A stretch of 64,000 bases of DNA from CAYVFC01 sp964450715 (GTDB taxonomy: Bacteria; Myxococcota_A; Polyangia; Polyangiales; JAFGIB01). The first letter of the stretch is position 1; each line of letters starts with the position of its first letter. Below the pieces are notes generated by a model. It ran no database searches and was not told the DNA's origin. It saw nothing but the letters and a program-made list of their open reading frames with translations. Positions 46,614 to 54,809 of the stretch are shown one piece after another. Where the stretch lies: contig CAYVFC010000026.1 in NCBI GenBank assembly GCA_964450715.1, positions 1 through 64,000 on the forward strand, in the 5' to 3' direction. Made by a program: the position numbers and the translations under genes.

Positions 46614-46663
46614 AAGTGTCACCCGGAACGCGGGGAAAAAAACAGAAGGGGGCGGTAACACTT
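46614..46663. promoter_or_regulatory. Inverted repeat upstream of second ECF sigma gene
   Basis: AAGTGTCACC (46614-46623) and GGTAACACTT (46654-46663) form a 10-bp inverted repeat with one mismatch, 30 bp apart, just before the sigma start at 46600. It could be an operator for a dimeric regulator. Confidence 0.35.
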
Positions 46664-46818
46664 TTCTCCGTCGGCGGTGATTAACCGGTAACCGCGTCGC
46701 GCAGGAGCCACCGGCAGCCGCGCCGCGACGCGACAGACGAGTGGATACCGGATCGGTATCGAGCCAGCAAGCCGCTGATCGCTTCCGAACAACGGGGGGA
46801 TGGAGATGGGTGGAACCG

Positions 46819-47589
46819 ATGCTCCGCGTCAGCATACCGCAAAAAAGCCGCTCTTATTCCTGGCTGCTCCTGTCGCTCATCTCGCTTTCTGTCCACCTGG
46901 TTCTGTTCGCAACCGCCGAGCGGCTGGCCGCCAGCAGGCCGCACGAGCCGCGGCAACCGGGCCTGCTCGACATCTCGCTGAAGCGGCCCGAGCCGGAACC
47001 GCCCGCACCGGTCGAGGAAGAACCGGCGCCCGAGCCCGAGCCCGAGCCGGAGAAGAAGCCGGTCGTACGCAGGCCGCGGCCCAACACCGCGAGACAGGAG
47101 CCGGCTCCCGAGCCCGAGCCGGAACCCCAGCCCGTCTTCGGTGTCACGGCCGACTCGGTGGCGACCGGCGGCGCAGGGCCGGCAATCCGGGTGGGCAATA
47201 CGCTGGAGAAGAGCATGGAAGAGAAGTACACGCCGCCCGAGCGGATTGCTCCTCTTCCCCAGGTCGACGAGAAGCTCCCGGGCGCTCCGCCGTTGCAGCC
47301 AGTACCCGCCTACCGGCTGACCACCGCTCCTTCCTTTAAACAGAAGGTCGAGCCGGATTACCCGGAAGAGGCCAGGCGCGCCGGTATAGAGGGGACGGTG
47401 CAGCTCGAGATCTGGCTCGATGCGCGGGGGAAGGTGCGCAAGATCCGCGTGCTCAGCTCACCCGGCCACGGCCTGGACCGGGCGGCGGTCAAGGCCGCCG
47501 CCCGCGCTCTGTTCAAGCCCGGAGAGATCGACGGCAAGCCCGTGCCCGTGAAGATCACCATTCCCTATCGGTTCGTGCTCGACAACTGA
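46819..47589 (+). CDS. TonB-like energy transducer
   Basis: Protein of 256 residues from ATG 46819; GTG 46810, nearer to the GGGGATGGAGAT sequence, is an alternative. It has an N-terminal membrane helix (SWLLLSLISLSVHLVLFA), a long Pro/Glu/Lys-rich stretch spanning the periplasm (PEPEPEPEKKPVVRRP), and a C-terminal TonB domain: KVEPDYPEEARRAGIEGTVQ, LDARGKVRKIRVLSSPGHG, AARALFKPGEIDG and KITIPYRF. It links the ExbB/ExbD motor to outer-membrane receptors. The receptor gene follows after 21 bp and ExbB/ExbD lie 4 kb downstream on the same strand. Confidence 0.88.
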   Translation: MLRVSIPQKSRSYSWLLLSLISLSVHLVLFATAERLAASRPHEPRQPGLLDISLKRPEPEPPAPVEEEPAPEPEPEPEKKPVVRRPRPNTARQEPAPEPEPEPQPVFGVTADSVATGGAGPAIRVGNTLEKSMEEKYTPPERIAPLPQVDEKLPGAPPLQPVPAYRLTTAPSFKQKVEPDYPEEARRAGIEGTVQLEIWLDARGKVRKIRVLSSPGHGLDRAAVKAAARALFKPGEIDGKPVPVKITIPYRFVLDN

Positions 47590-47610
47590 CCTTTGCCAGA
47601 GGATAGAGCG

Positions 47611-50136
47611 ATGAGAAATCTTCACATTCCTTTTTTAGCGTTTTTCGTGATGGCGGCGATGCCGGCGCGCGGCCAGCAGCCGGCGGAGACCGAGCCCGAC
47701 GCGTCCGAGACGCCGGAAGCGGGCACAGACGAGCCGGCCGAGAGCGCGCCCCAAGAGCCGGAGCAAACGGAGCCAAAGACCGGAGCGCAATCGTCCGAGC
47801 CCGAAGAACCCGAGCCGGAGGTCGATGCAAGCGGGCGGGAAGGCGAGGAGGAGGTCGACCCCGAGCTCGGCATCGTGGTCGAGTACGCGGACGACGCGGT
47901 ACGGGAAGAAAAGCAGCCGCCGGTCGAAAAGGAAAAGGCCGCGTCGAGGGCAGCGGTGGCGAAGCAGGTAAACTTCAGGGGCGTGCTCAAGGAAATGGGC
48001 AGCCGCAAGCCCATCGCGGGCGTGACGGTTTATATAAAGGACACGCCGCACACGGCGGTGAGCGACGAGCAAGGCGCGTTCGCCTTCTCCGACCTGCCGG
48101 CCGGCACCTATACCGTGGTCATCCCCAGCACCGAGTACGAGCTGGCCGAAACCCGTGAGAGCATCGTACAGGGCCAACGGACCGAGGTGGTCTACTACCT
48201 GGAGCCCAGGGTGATCGGGGGCTTGCAGGTAGTAGTGCGCGGAAAGCGGGTAGAGAAGGAGGTTTCCCGTTCGGTGATCGGCATCGAGGAGGCCAAGTTG
48301 ATCCCGGGCACCTCGGGCGACCCGGTGCGGGCGCTCGAGTCCATGCCCTCGGTTGCGCGCGGCGGGCTGGGGGGCGGTGGCTACCAGGATCTGGTCATCC
48401 GCGGTTCCAACGCGGAGGATTCCAAGATCTACCTCGACGGGCACGAGCTTCCCGGGGTCTTCCACTTCGGCGGCTTCAAGTCGGTATACAACGCGGAGCT
48501 TATCGACAGCTTCGACCTGTACGCCGGCGGCTTTGGCGCGCGCTGGGGGCGGGCCACCGGCGGCGTGGTGGAGATCGAGTCACGGGACCCGCGCACCGAT
48601 CGCTGGGGAGGGTACGCGGATCTCTCCATGATCGACCTGAGCGCGCTCGGCGAGGGTCCGGTGACCGAAGACCTGTCCGTGGCGCTGGCCGCGCGGCGTT
48701 CCACCGTGGATCTGATCCTGAGCGCCATCGATCTGAACGACATGGTCGACGGGATGAACTTCATCACCTACCCGGTCTACTACGACTATCAGGCCAAGCT
48801 GAACTACCGCTTGAACGAGCGCCACCGGCTCAGCCTGGACGTCTACGGCGGTTACGACGGCATGGAGATGGATATCGAGCACGTGGACGACGAGGATCCG
48901 GCTTTGACCGGCAACGGCGCGGTCGATATCGACTTCGAGAGCGCTTTTGTCCACTACCGCTACGACGACGATACCTTTGCCTCGGATCTCTCGCCCGGCT
49001 TCTACCGCTTCGCCCAGACGGCCGATTTCGGTGAGTTGTACCTGAGCTACGCCATAGAGCATATCGACATCAACGAGGACGCCACCCTGAAGATCGGCAA
49101 GCATAACACCCTGGGCGCTGGGCTGCGGGTGCTGCCCCGTTTCATCCGTGTGGATTCCAACTTCATCCGCCCGCCCAAGGAGGGCGACGTCAACCCGAGC
49201 TTCACCAACGACGAGCGCATCGTGGCCGAGGTGGACGAGAGCGACCTGATCGTCGCCGCCTATTTGCAGGACGAGATCGAGGTGGGGCCGGTGACGCTCG
49301 TCCCGGGCATCCACTGGGACTATGAGAGCCACCTGGGCGCCTATGCCGTGGATCCGCGGGCGGCGGTCCGATTACGTGTGGTTGAACCGCTAACGCTCAA
49401 GGCGGGCGGAGGCATCTACCACCGCGTACCCGAGCCGGACGAGATCTTCGAGCCCTGGGGCAATTCGGACCTGGAGATGGAGCGGGCCATTCACGGCATC
49501 GGAGGATTCGAGTGGTCCCTCACCGATACCGTCGAGCTGGATGTGCAGGGCTACTACAAGTACCTGGACCAGCTGGTCGCGCCCACCGGCGACGAGCGGG
49601 TCTACGACAACAGCGCTGATGGTTACGTGTACGGCGGCGAGGTCATGCTCCGGCACAACTGGAGCGAACGCTTCTTCGGCTGGATCAGCTACTCGCTCTC
49701 GCGCTCCATGCGCAACGACGGCGCGGGCACCCCGGACCGCCCCTTTGATATGGACCAGCGGCACAACCTGGTGGCGCTGGCCTCCTGGCAGTTCGCCAAG
49801 GGCTGGTGGCTGGGCGGCCGCTTCCAGTTCACCAGCGGCGAGCCCTACACGCCGCTTCGCGGCGGCATCTTCAACGCGGATACCGGCACCTATCTTCCCT
49901 ACTACGACGAGGAGCAAAAGAACGCGCGCAACCGTCCGCCCTACCACCGCTTCGATCTCCGACTGGACCGGCAGTGGCTCTTCGACACCTGGGTGTTGCA
50001 TGCCTACCTCGACGTTCGCAACGTCTACCTGCACGCCAACCCGGTCTACACCGTGTACAACTACGACTTCAGCGAGGAAGCGAACGTCACCGACATTCCC
50101 ATCCTGCCCTCCATCGGGGTGATGGCCGAGTTTTGA
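47611..50136 (+). CDS. TonB-dependent outer-membrane receptor
   Basis: Protein of 841 residues. Signal peptide MRNLHIPFLAFFVMAAMPARG, then an acidic Glu/Pro/Ala stretch with many PE repeats (about 30-90), then a carboxypeptidase-regulatory-like beta-sandwich (GVTVYIKDTPHTAVSDEQGAF, LPAGTYTVVI). The plug domain has GGLGGGGYQDLVIRGSNAED and IYLDGHELPG, ending with ARWGRATGGVVEIESRD. The barrel of alternating strands runs to FVMAEF-type end (IGVMAEF). No TonB box could be pinned. Transcribed between TonB and a lipoprotein. Substrate unknown; no siderophore genes nearby. Confidence 0.92.
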   Translation: MRNLHIPFLAFFVMAAMPARGQQPAETEPDASETPEAGTDEPAESAPQEPEQTEPKTGAQSSEPEEPEPEVDASGREGEEEVDPELGIVVEYADDAVREEKQPPVEKEKAASRAAVAKQVNFRGVLKEMGSRKPIAGVTVYIKDTPHTAVSDEQGAFAFSDLPAGTYTVVIPSTEYELAETRESIVQGQRTEVVYYLEPRVIGGLQVVVRGKRVEKEVSRSVIGIEEAKLIPGTSGDPVRALESMPSVARGGLGGGGYQDLVIRGSNAEDSKIYLDGHELPGVFHFGGFKSVYNAELIDSFDLYAGGFGARWGRATGGVVEIESRDPRTDRWGGYADLSMIDLSALGEGPVTEDLSVALAARRSTVDLILSAIDLNDMVDGMNFITYPVYYDYQAKLNYRLNERHRLSLDVYGGYDGMEMDIEHVDDEDPALTGNGAVDIDFESAFVHYRYDDDTFASDLSPGFYRFAQTADFGELYLSYAIEHIDINEDATLKIGKHNTLGAGLRVLPRFIRVDSNFIRPPKEGDVNPSFTNDERIVAEVDESDLIVAAYLQDEIEVGPVTLVPGIHWDYESHLGAYAVDPRAAVRLRVVEPLTLKAGGGIYHRVPEPDEIFEPWGNSDLEMERAIHGIGGFEWSLTDTVELDVQGYYKYLDQLVAPTGDERVYDNSADGYVYGGEVMLRHNWSERFFGWISYSLSRSMRNDGAGTPDRPFDMDQRHNLVALASWQFAKGWWLGGRFQFTSGEPYTPLRGGIFNADTGTYLPYYDEEQKNARNRPPYHRFDLRLDRQWLFDTWVLHAYLDVRNVYLHANPVYTVYNYDFSEEANVTDIPILPSIGVMAEF

Positions 50137-50161
50137 GACGAGTTTAGATGAGGGAAACGCC

Positions 50162-51187
50162 ATGAACGCCACCGTCAACAACCGCTTCGATCTACAACAT
50201 CGCGCGCTCTCCGTGCTGCTCGCGCTGCTCGCGCTGTTCGCCGCTGCCTGCGGCGCCGATTTCGAGGACGGCGCCATGGCCGAGCTCAAGAAGCCCGAGT
50301 TGCTCTCCATCGTGCTCGAGCCGCCCGAGGCTGCTCCGGGTGAGGGGGTAACGGCCTCCTTTCTGCTAGCCGATCAGCACGGTCCCATCGAGGAGGCGGC
50401 CCAGATCTGGCTTCCCTCATTCGATCTGGCGGACCAGGGCGGCCGCCGGCGCACGAACACCGGCAGCGCCGTTTTCGATCCTGAAATGGCGCTCGACGAG
50501 CTCATGCTGCCCGAGCTCTCCCTGGTGGTGGGCGAGGGCGCCGACTACCAGTTCGATGAGCAAGGTTTCGCCGGGCACGTTCTGGGCCTGCTAGCCTTCG
50601 TCGGAGAGGCGCCCGATCCGGAAACGATAGCAGGAATGGATCCCGACGATCTGGACGCCCTGCTGGATTCGGAGCAGGTGAAGCTGGGCATCCGCAACCT
50701 GGTCGTCTCCGAACGAGAGGAGCGCAACCGCAATCCGAGGGTGACCGGGATCGACTGGGGATCGGACGAGGAGGAGCGGAGCGGCCGGGCGGAGCTGGTT
50801 ACCAGTTCTGACGATGATCCGGTCGGGACGCGCCAGCAGGCCGCCGACCACCCCATCGAAATGGAGGAGAAGCAAGGACTCTATTTCGAGGTGGCGGTCG
50901 AGGACGATGACCCGATCGAGCAGGCCATTCTCTACCAGTGGATCAGCACGGGAGGGGATTTCGGCGGTACGCGTGAGCGGATTCAACAATGGGAGGCGCC
51001 CGCTTACCGGGAGCCCGACTCGGAAGCCGGCGAACGAGACCAGAGGGGCGAGCAGGGCGTGGACGCGCGCAGCGACCCCAACCTGCACCCGGTGTGGGTG
51101 ATCGTCCGCGACAGCGGCATCTCCGGACGGCTGGGACAGAGCTGGGCGGAACTTTACGTGAGGGTGATCCCGTCCGTCGACGAGTAA
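50162..51187 (+). CDS. Lipoprotein of unknown function
   Basis: Protein of 341 residues, lipobox LFAAAC after a hydrophobic signal (LLALLALFAAAC). The mature part is acidic with Ig-like beta segments: PELLSIVLEPPEAAPGEGV near the start and ISGRLGQSWAELYVRVIP at the end, and Asp/Glu-rich loops between. Located between the receptor and ExbB genes, it is a likely partner lipoprotein of this TonB system. Its TAA stop (51185-51187) touches the left end of a palindromic element, which has separated it from exbB. Confidence 0.7.
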   Translation: MNATVNNRFDLQHRALSVLLALLALFAAACGADFEDGAMAELKKPELLSIVLEPPEAAPGEGVTASFLLADQHGPIEEAAQIWLPSFDLADQGGRRRTNTGSAVFDPEMALDELMLPELSLVVGEGADYQFDEQGFAGHVLGLLAFVGEAPDPETIAGMDPDDLDALLDSEQVKLGIRNLVVSEREERNRNPRVTGIDWGSDEEERSGRAELVTSSDDDPVGTRQQAADHPIEMEEKQGLYFEVAVEDDDPIEQAILYQWISTGGDFGGTRERIQQWEAPAYREPDSEAGERDQRGEQGVDARSDPNLHPVWVIVRDSGISGRLGQSWAELYVRVIPSVDE

Positions 51188-51345
51188 GGGTCCGTGACAA
51201 AATAACTCGATCAGATTTCGGAGCGCGACGGCCCCGGATGCAAGGCGCGACGACGAGAAATATTGGGGATATTTTGAGCAGGAGCAACGCAGCAGCCGGG
51301 GCCGTCCCGCCCGAAAGATGGATGAGTTATTTTGTCACGGACCCT
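51187..51345. mobile_element. MITE-like palindromic element (element 3)
   Basis: A 159-bp element with perfect 22-bp terminal inverted repeats (51187-51208 and 51324-51345; begins AGGGTCCGTGACAAAATAAC). Shared boxes ATTTCGGAGCGCG (51215-51227) and CCGAAAGA (51311-51318), and the middle blocks GGCCCCGGATGCAAGG and GCGACGACGAG found in element 1. The inner arms ACGGCCCCGG / CCGGGGCCGT pair, giving one long hairpin. It lies inside the TonB operon and touches the stop codon of the gene before it. Confidence 0.78.
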
Positions 51346-51391
51346 AAGGGCGGTGGGCGTGGGTATCGCGGTTTAGAAAGGAGAATCGATC

Positions 51392-52066
51392 ATGGTAGAC
51401 AAGCTTCTGAACATGGCGCTCTTCGGCGGCGAGCCGATCCTCTATCTGCTGCTCGTTTTGAGCCTGGTATCGGTTGCCATCATTATCGAACGGGCCGTGG
51501 TCTATGCCCGCAACCGCATCGATCTGGCCGGCTTTACCGCCGACCTGGTCCGGCGTCTCAACCAGGGAGACGTGGAGGGTGCGCGCGAGGCGGCCGAGGC
51601 CGTACGCGCTGCAGAAGCGAGGGTAGTGGTCGAAGGCCTGGCCAACTTCGATCGCGGCGCGCTGGTGGCCGGCGAGCTGATGAAGAGCGCCCGCACCAGG
51701 CAGCAGCAGCTGCTGGATCGCCGGCTGATCGTGCTCGGCACGGTCGGTTCCAATGCGCCCTTCATCGGCCTTCTGGGCACGGTGCTCGGCATCATCAAGG
51801 CCTTCAACGATCTGGCCTTTGCTACCAAGGCCGGCCCCTCGGTGGTGATGGCCGGCATTTCCGAGGCGCTGGTGGCCACCGCGGTGGGCCTGCTGGTCGC
51901 CATTCCCGCGGTCATCGCCTTCAACTACTTCAAGAACCGCCAGAAGACGGTGATGGAAAATATCGATCAGCTCGAGAACACGCTGCTCGCCTTCATGGGC
52001 ACGCGGGAGCAGAGCGGTATGCGGGCCGTATCCGGGTCGGCGCCCCGGTCGTCGCAGGTCGCCTGA
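51392..52066 (+). CDS. exbB: ExbB/TolQ/MotA-family proton channel subunit
   Basis: Inner-membrane protein of 224 residues with AAAGGAG before ATG 51392. Three membrane segments: ILYLLLVLSLVSVAIIIERA, then LLGTVLGIIKAF within VGSNAPFIGLLGTVLGI (the conserved family block) and ISEALVATAVGLLVAIPAVIAF. It forms the pentameric channel of the ExbB-ExbD-TonB motor. ExbD follows after 14 bp. Confidence 0.93.
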   Translation: MVDKLLNMALFGGEPILYLLLVLSLVSVAIIIERAVVYARNRIDLAGFTADLVRRLNQGDVEGAREAAEAVRAAEARVVVEGLANFDRGALVAGELMKSARTRQQQLLDRRLIVLGTVGSNAPFIGLLGTVLGIIKAFNDLAFATKAGPSVVMAGISEALVATAVGLLVAIPAVIAFNYFKNRQKTVMENIDQLENTLLAFMGTREQSGMRAVSGSAPRSSQVA

Positions 52067-52080
52067 AAGGAGCGCGCGTC

Positions 52081-52584
52081 ATGGCACACGGGACGAACGG
52101 ACACCAGAACGCCATCACCGAGATCAATGTCATCCCCCTGGTCGACATCGTGCTGGTGGTGCTCATCATCTTCATGGTCACCGCCAACCTGATGGCCCAG
52201 CCCGCCATCGAGATGGAGCTGCCCAGGGCCGATACCGGCGAGTCCCGCGAGCGCAACCAGTTCTCGCTTCTTCTAGGCAAGGACGGCTCGGTGGCCATCG
52301 GCGAGCGCCGGATAGCCGAGAAGCACGTCCCCGCGGAGTTGAGGAAGATATTCGAAGACTACAAGAAGCAGAAGCGAAAGAGCGCCCGGGACAAGGGCCG
52401 CCGCCTGAGCGACAACCAGGCCGAGGTGATCGCGCGCCAGGAGCTGACCATGGTGGTCCAGGCGGACACCGCCGTCACCCACGGCCGCATCATTTACTTC
52501 ATCGATACCGCCCGCAAGGTGGGGATCCTCAAGTACGCCTTCAACGTTGACCCCACGGCCTTGCCGGGCGGCGAGCCAGACTGA
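52081..52584 (+). CDS. exbD: ExbD/TolR-family proton channel subunit
   Basis: Protein of 167 residues. Short cytoplasmic start, then the signature TEINVIPLVDIVLVVLIIFM, a single membrane helix with the protonatable Asp (PLVDIVLV), and a periplasmic domain (ELTMVVQADTAVTHGRIIYFID). An insertion of Lys/Arg-rich sequence (KKQKRKSARDKGRRL) near residue 100 is unusual. Works with ExbB (51392) and TonB (46819). Confidence 0.93.
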   Translation: MAHGTNGHQNAITEINVIPLVDIVLVVLIIFMVTANLMAQPAIEMELPRADTGESRERNQFSLLLGKDGSVAIGERRIAEKHVPAELRKIFEDYKKQKRKSARDKGRRLSDNQAEVIARQELTMVVQADTAVTHGRIIYFIDTARKVGILKYAFNVDPTALPGGEPD

Positions 52585-52650
52585 CAACAGCGGGGCAGCG
52601 CTCTGCTCGACGTGCTCTGAGGCTGCACCCTGCCGCCGGTTTACTGACTC

Positions 52651-53514
52651 CTACGGAGGGGTATCGAAGCCGGGGCTCTCCGAGAGCGTCTGGTTGCCGC
52701 TCTCCTCGATGGCCAGCACCTCGAACTTGTAGTGTGTATCCGGAGTCAAGAATTCGGGCGGAACCACCATGCGGGTGGCGTCGGCCGGCAACATGGCGTC
52801 GAGCACGCGTAAGCTGGGTACCTCGGTCTCCACGATCACCTGGTAGTTGACGATGCTGCTGCCCTCGGGGTCTGCCACCGGCTCCCACTCGACGACCGTA
52901 TCGGCCGGATCCACCACCGAGTTCTCCTCGGGAGAGAGCAGCAACGGCGCCTCGGGCAGCGCGTGGGTGAGCGTCGCCTCTCCCACCAGCCTGTCGGCGT
53001 TGACGCTCCTGCCCTCGAAGGTGTAGACGCCGGCCGGGAAGCGCTCCAGGAACTCGTCGAGCGGAAGCGCGTCGAAGCCGGGCTCGGCGCTTTCGAAGTA
53101 CAGCTCGGTCAGCCCGGTCTGCTTGACGCCTTCCCCGCCCTCCACGTGAAAGACCCGGTTGCCCGAGGGATCGAACACGTCGACCCATTCCCATCCCTCC
53201 GCGTCCAGGAAGATCTGCAGGCCCGAGTCGCCGTCCGTGTCGTTGATCTCGATCAGGATCTTGGTGTCGGCGAACTGCAGCTCGTTTCCGCTCCAGGTGA
53301 TGCCGTCGCCGGCGTCGGCCTCGCCGTCCCCCGTGGGCGTGCCGCAGTCGCAAGCCGCTCCGCCGGCTCCCTCGCCGTCGCCGCACTCCTCTTCGTCGTC
53401 TTCGTCTTCGTCTTCGTCCTCTTCGCCCTCGCAGCCGGCGCAGACCACGGACAAGGCCAGCGCGCATAGTAGTGCGAACAAACCGAACCTCTTGAGCCTG
53501 GTATTCGTAGACAT
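52651..53514 (-). CDS. Lipoprotein with fibronectin-III-like domain
   Basis: Protein of 287 residues, lipobox VVCAGC, then a run of acidic residues (EGEEDEDEDEDDEEEC) and small Cys cluster. The middle has beta strands (FADTKILIEINDTDGDSGLQ). The end looks like a fibronectin type III or Ig module: PEAPLLLSPEENSVVDP, VVEWEPVADPEG, YQVIVETEVPS and THYKFEVLAIEESGNQ. Surface lipoprotein, convergent with exbD. Function unknown. Confidence 0.72.
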   Translation of the reverse strand: MSTNTRLKRFGLFALLCALALSVVCAGCEGEEDEDEDEDDEEECGDGEGAGGAACDCGTPTGDGEADAGDGITWSGNELQFADTKILIEINDTDGDSGLQIFLDAEGWEWVDVFDPSGNRVFHVEGGEGVKQTGLTELYFESAEPGFDALPLDEFLERFPAGVYTFEGRSVNADRLVGEATLTHALPEAPLLLSPEENSVVDPADTVVEWEPVADPEGSSIVNYQVIVETEVPSLRVLDAMLPADATRMVVPPEFLTPDTHYKFEVLAIEESGNQTLSESPGFDTPP

Positions 53515-53547
53515 CTCGCCTTTCCCTCTCTCTTCTTCAGCAGCTTG

Positions 53548-54318
53548 TCAGCAGCTGGTACAGGTACCCGATCCGCAGTTTACCGTGGGGGTGACGGCTG
53601 TATCGACGCAGGTGGCCGTACAGGGGCCCGAGCCGCAGTTCATCACCGTCTCGGTGCAGGCATCGGACGGGGTGCCGCAGATCAGCGTGCAGGTTGAGGC
53701 GTCGTTGCAGTTGAGGGTGACCGTGCCGCAGGCGTCGTTTCCGCCCTTGCACTCCAGCGTGCAGTCGTAGCCCGCCGGGCACTCGAACACGTCCTCGTCG
53801 CAGGCGTCGGTGCCGTCACAGACGATGTTGCAGATGGAGCCCTCCGGGCAGGTGATGGTGCCCACCGTGTCGCAGGCCGCCTGCGCCGCGCAGTTAACCG
53901 TGCAGGTATCGCCCTCGCACACCGGGGTGGGTCCGGGCGTGCCAGGTACGCCTCCGGTTCCGCCGCTTCCGGCGGTGCTGCCGGCCGCGCCTGCCGCTCC
54001 TGCGGCGCCCCCGGCGCCCGCGACGCTTCCGCCGCTTCCGGCCACGCTGCCGCCGGCGCCGCCCTCTCCGGCACTACCCCCGGCACCGGCCTCCGAGCCG
54101 CCGACGCCAGCGATGCTACCGCCGGTGCCTCCTGCGCCGCCGGCGCCCGATTCACCACTTCCCCCGGTGTCGCCGCCCGTTCCGGCGCTGCCCTCGGCTC
54201 CGCCGCCGGTCCCGGCTTCCCCACCCGAGCCCCCGACGGAGTCGGCGGTACCGGTTTCCTCAGCGCATCCCGTTACGAATAACCCTACCAATGCGATAAA
54301 AACGATGAACGAGCGCAT
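53548..54318 (-). CDS. Gly-rich lipoprotein with Cys-rich C-terminal repeat domain
   Basis: Protein of 256 residues with lipobox FVTGC in MRSFIVFIALVGLFVTGC and SD GAGGAGGG upstream. A long collagen-like linker of GGSGG, AGGAGG and GTGG units (about residues 25-130) leads into a domain with Cys every 8-12 residues (CEGDTCTVNCAAQAACDTVG, CEDVFEC-like, CTLECKGGNDACGTVTLNC). Such linkers carry the domain away from the cell. No function assigned. Confidence 0.75.
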   Translation of the reverse strand: MRSFIVFIALVGLFVTGCAEETGTADSVGGSGGEAGTGGGAEGSAGTGGDTGGSGESGAGGAGGTGGSIAGVGGSEAGAGGSAGEGGAGGSVAGSGGSVAGAGGAAGAAGAAGSTAGSGGTGGVPGTPGPTPVCEGDTCTVNCAAQAACDTVGTITCPEGSICNIVCDGTDACDEDVFECPAGYDCTLECKGGNDACGTVTLNCNDASTCTLICGTPSDACTETVMNCGSGPCTATCVDTAVTPTVNCGSGTCTSC

Positions 54319-54809
54319 AATCCGAACCCTCCTCACCCGATAGAAATTAATAAGGCGAAGATAGTCCAAGGATCGGGGCGCATTCCAGCCAGAACCGAGA
54401 AAAAGCGTATCCGGCAGGATACGGACCGATCGACTTTCGTCAGTCGTTGACGATACAGCCGATACCGAACACGGCCAGGACCATGTCGTCGCTGGTGTCC
54501 CCTTCGTTACCGGCTGTCTCGTGAGACGCTTAGTCGTACAGTACCTGCTGACCGAGGAGAAGAAGCACGAGCAGATGCTCGCCAACCTCGATTTGATCAA
54601 GCGCAAGATGTATCCGTAGCGCCCTCGGCCTGAGCGCGGGCGCGAGGTGGCTCCCCTACCAGGTTACGCTCCGGTTCCGGGGCGGCCGAAGGAGGTCGAA
54701 GGATAATCGCGGTCAGAATTGGCGGCGCGCTGGAACCCCCAATTGAGCCGGGGATCCGGGCAGGCGGAATGGCGAGCGCGGATCCGGGCCTTCTTTTGCG
54801 GAGGGTATC
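54319..54809. other. Intergenic region with decayed ferritin-like fragment
   Basis: A 491-bp gap between divergent genes. It holds a perfect hairpin CGTATCC-GGCA-GGATACG (54406-54423) without a T-run, and a short coding-like remnant (54521-54619). Minus-strand sequence just above 54318 is AT-rich (TTATTAATTTC) and fits a promoter of the Gly-rich lipoprotein. Confidence 0.5.
54521..54619 (+). pseudogene. Remnant of ferritin-like protein C-terminus
   Basis: A reading frame of 32 residues after GTG 54521 ending VQYLLTEEKKHEQMLANLDL then IKRKMYP. The EExxH...ML helix followed by a Lys-rich helix matches the final helix of rubrerythrin/ferritin-like bundles. No N-terminal part is seen within 200 bp, so this is probably a relic; the upstream 200 bp is open but not ferritin-like. 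A short ORF remains conceivable. Confidence 0.4.

Noticed and set aside
50989..52080. Upstream extension of the ExbD frame
   Set aside because: It crosses a lipoprotein gene, element 3 and exbB; ExbD begins at ATG 52081 with its family signature.
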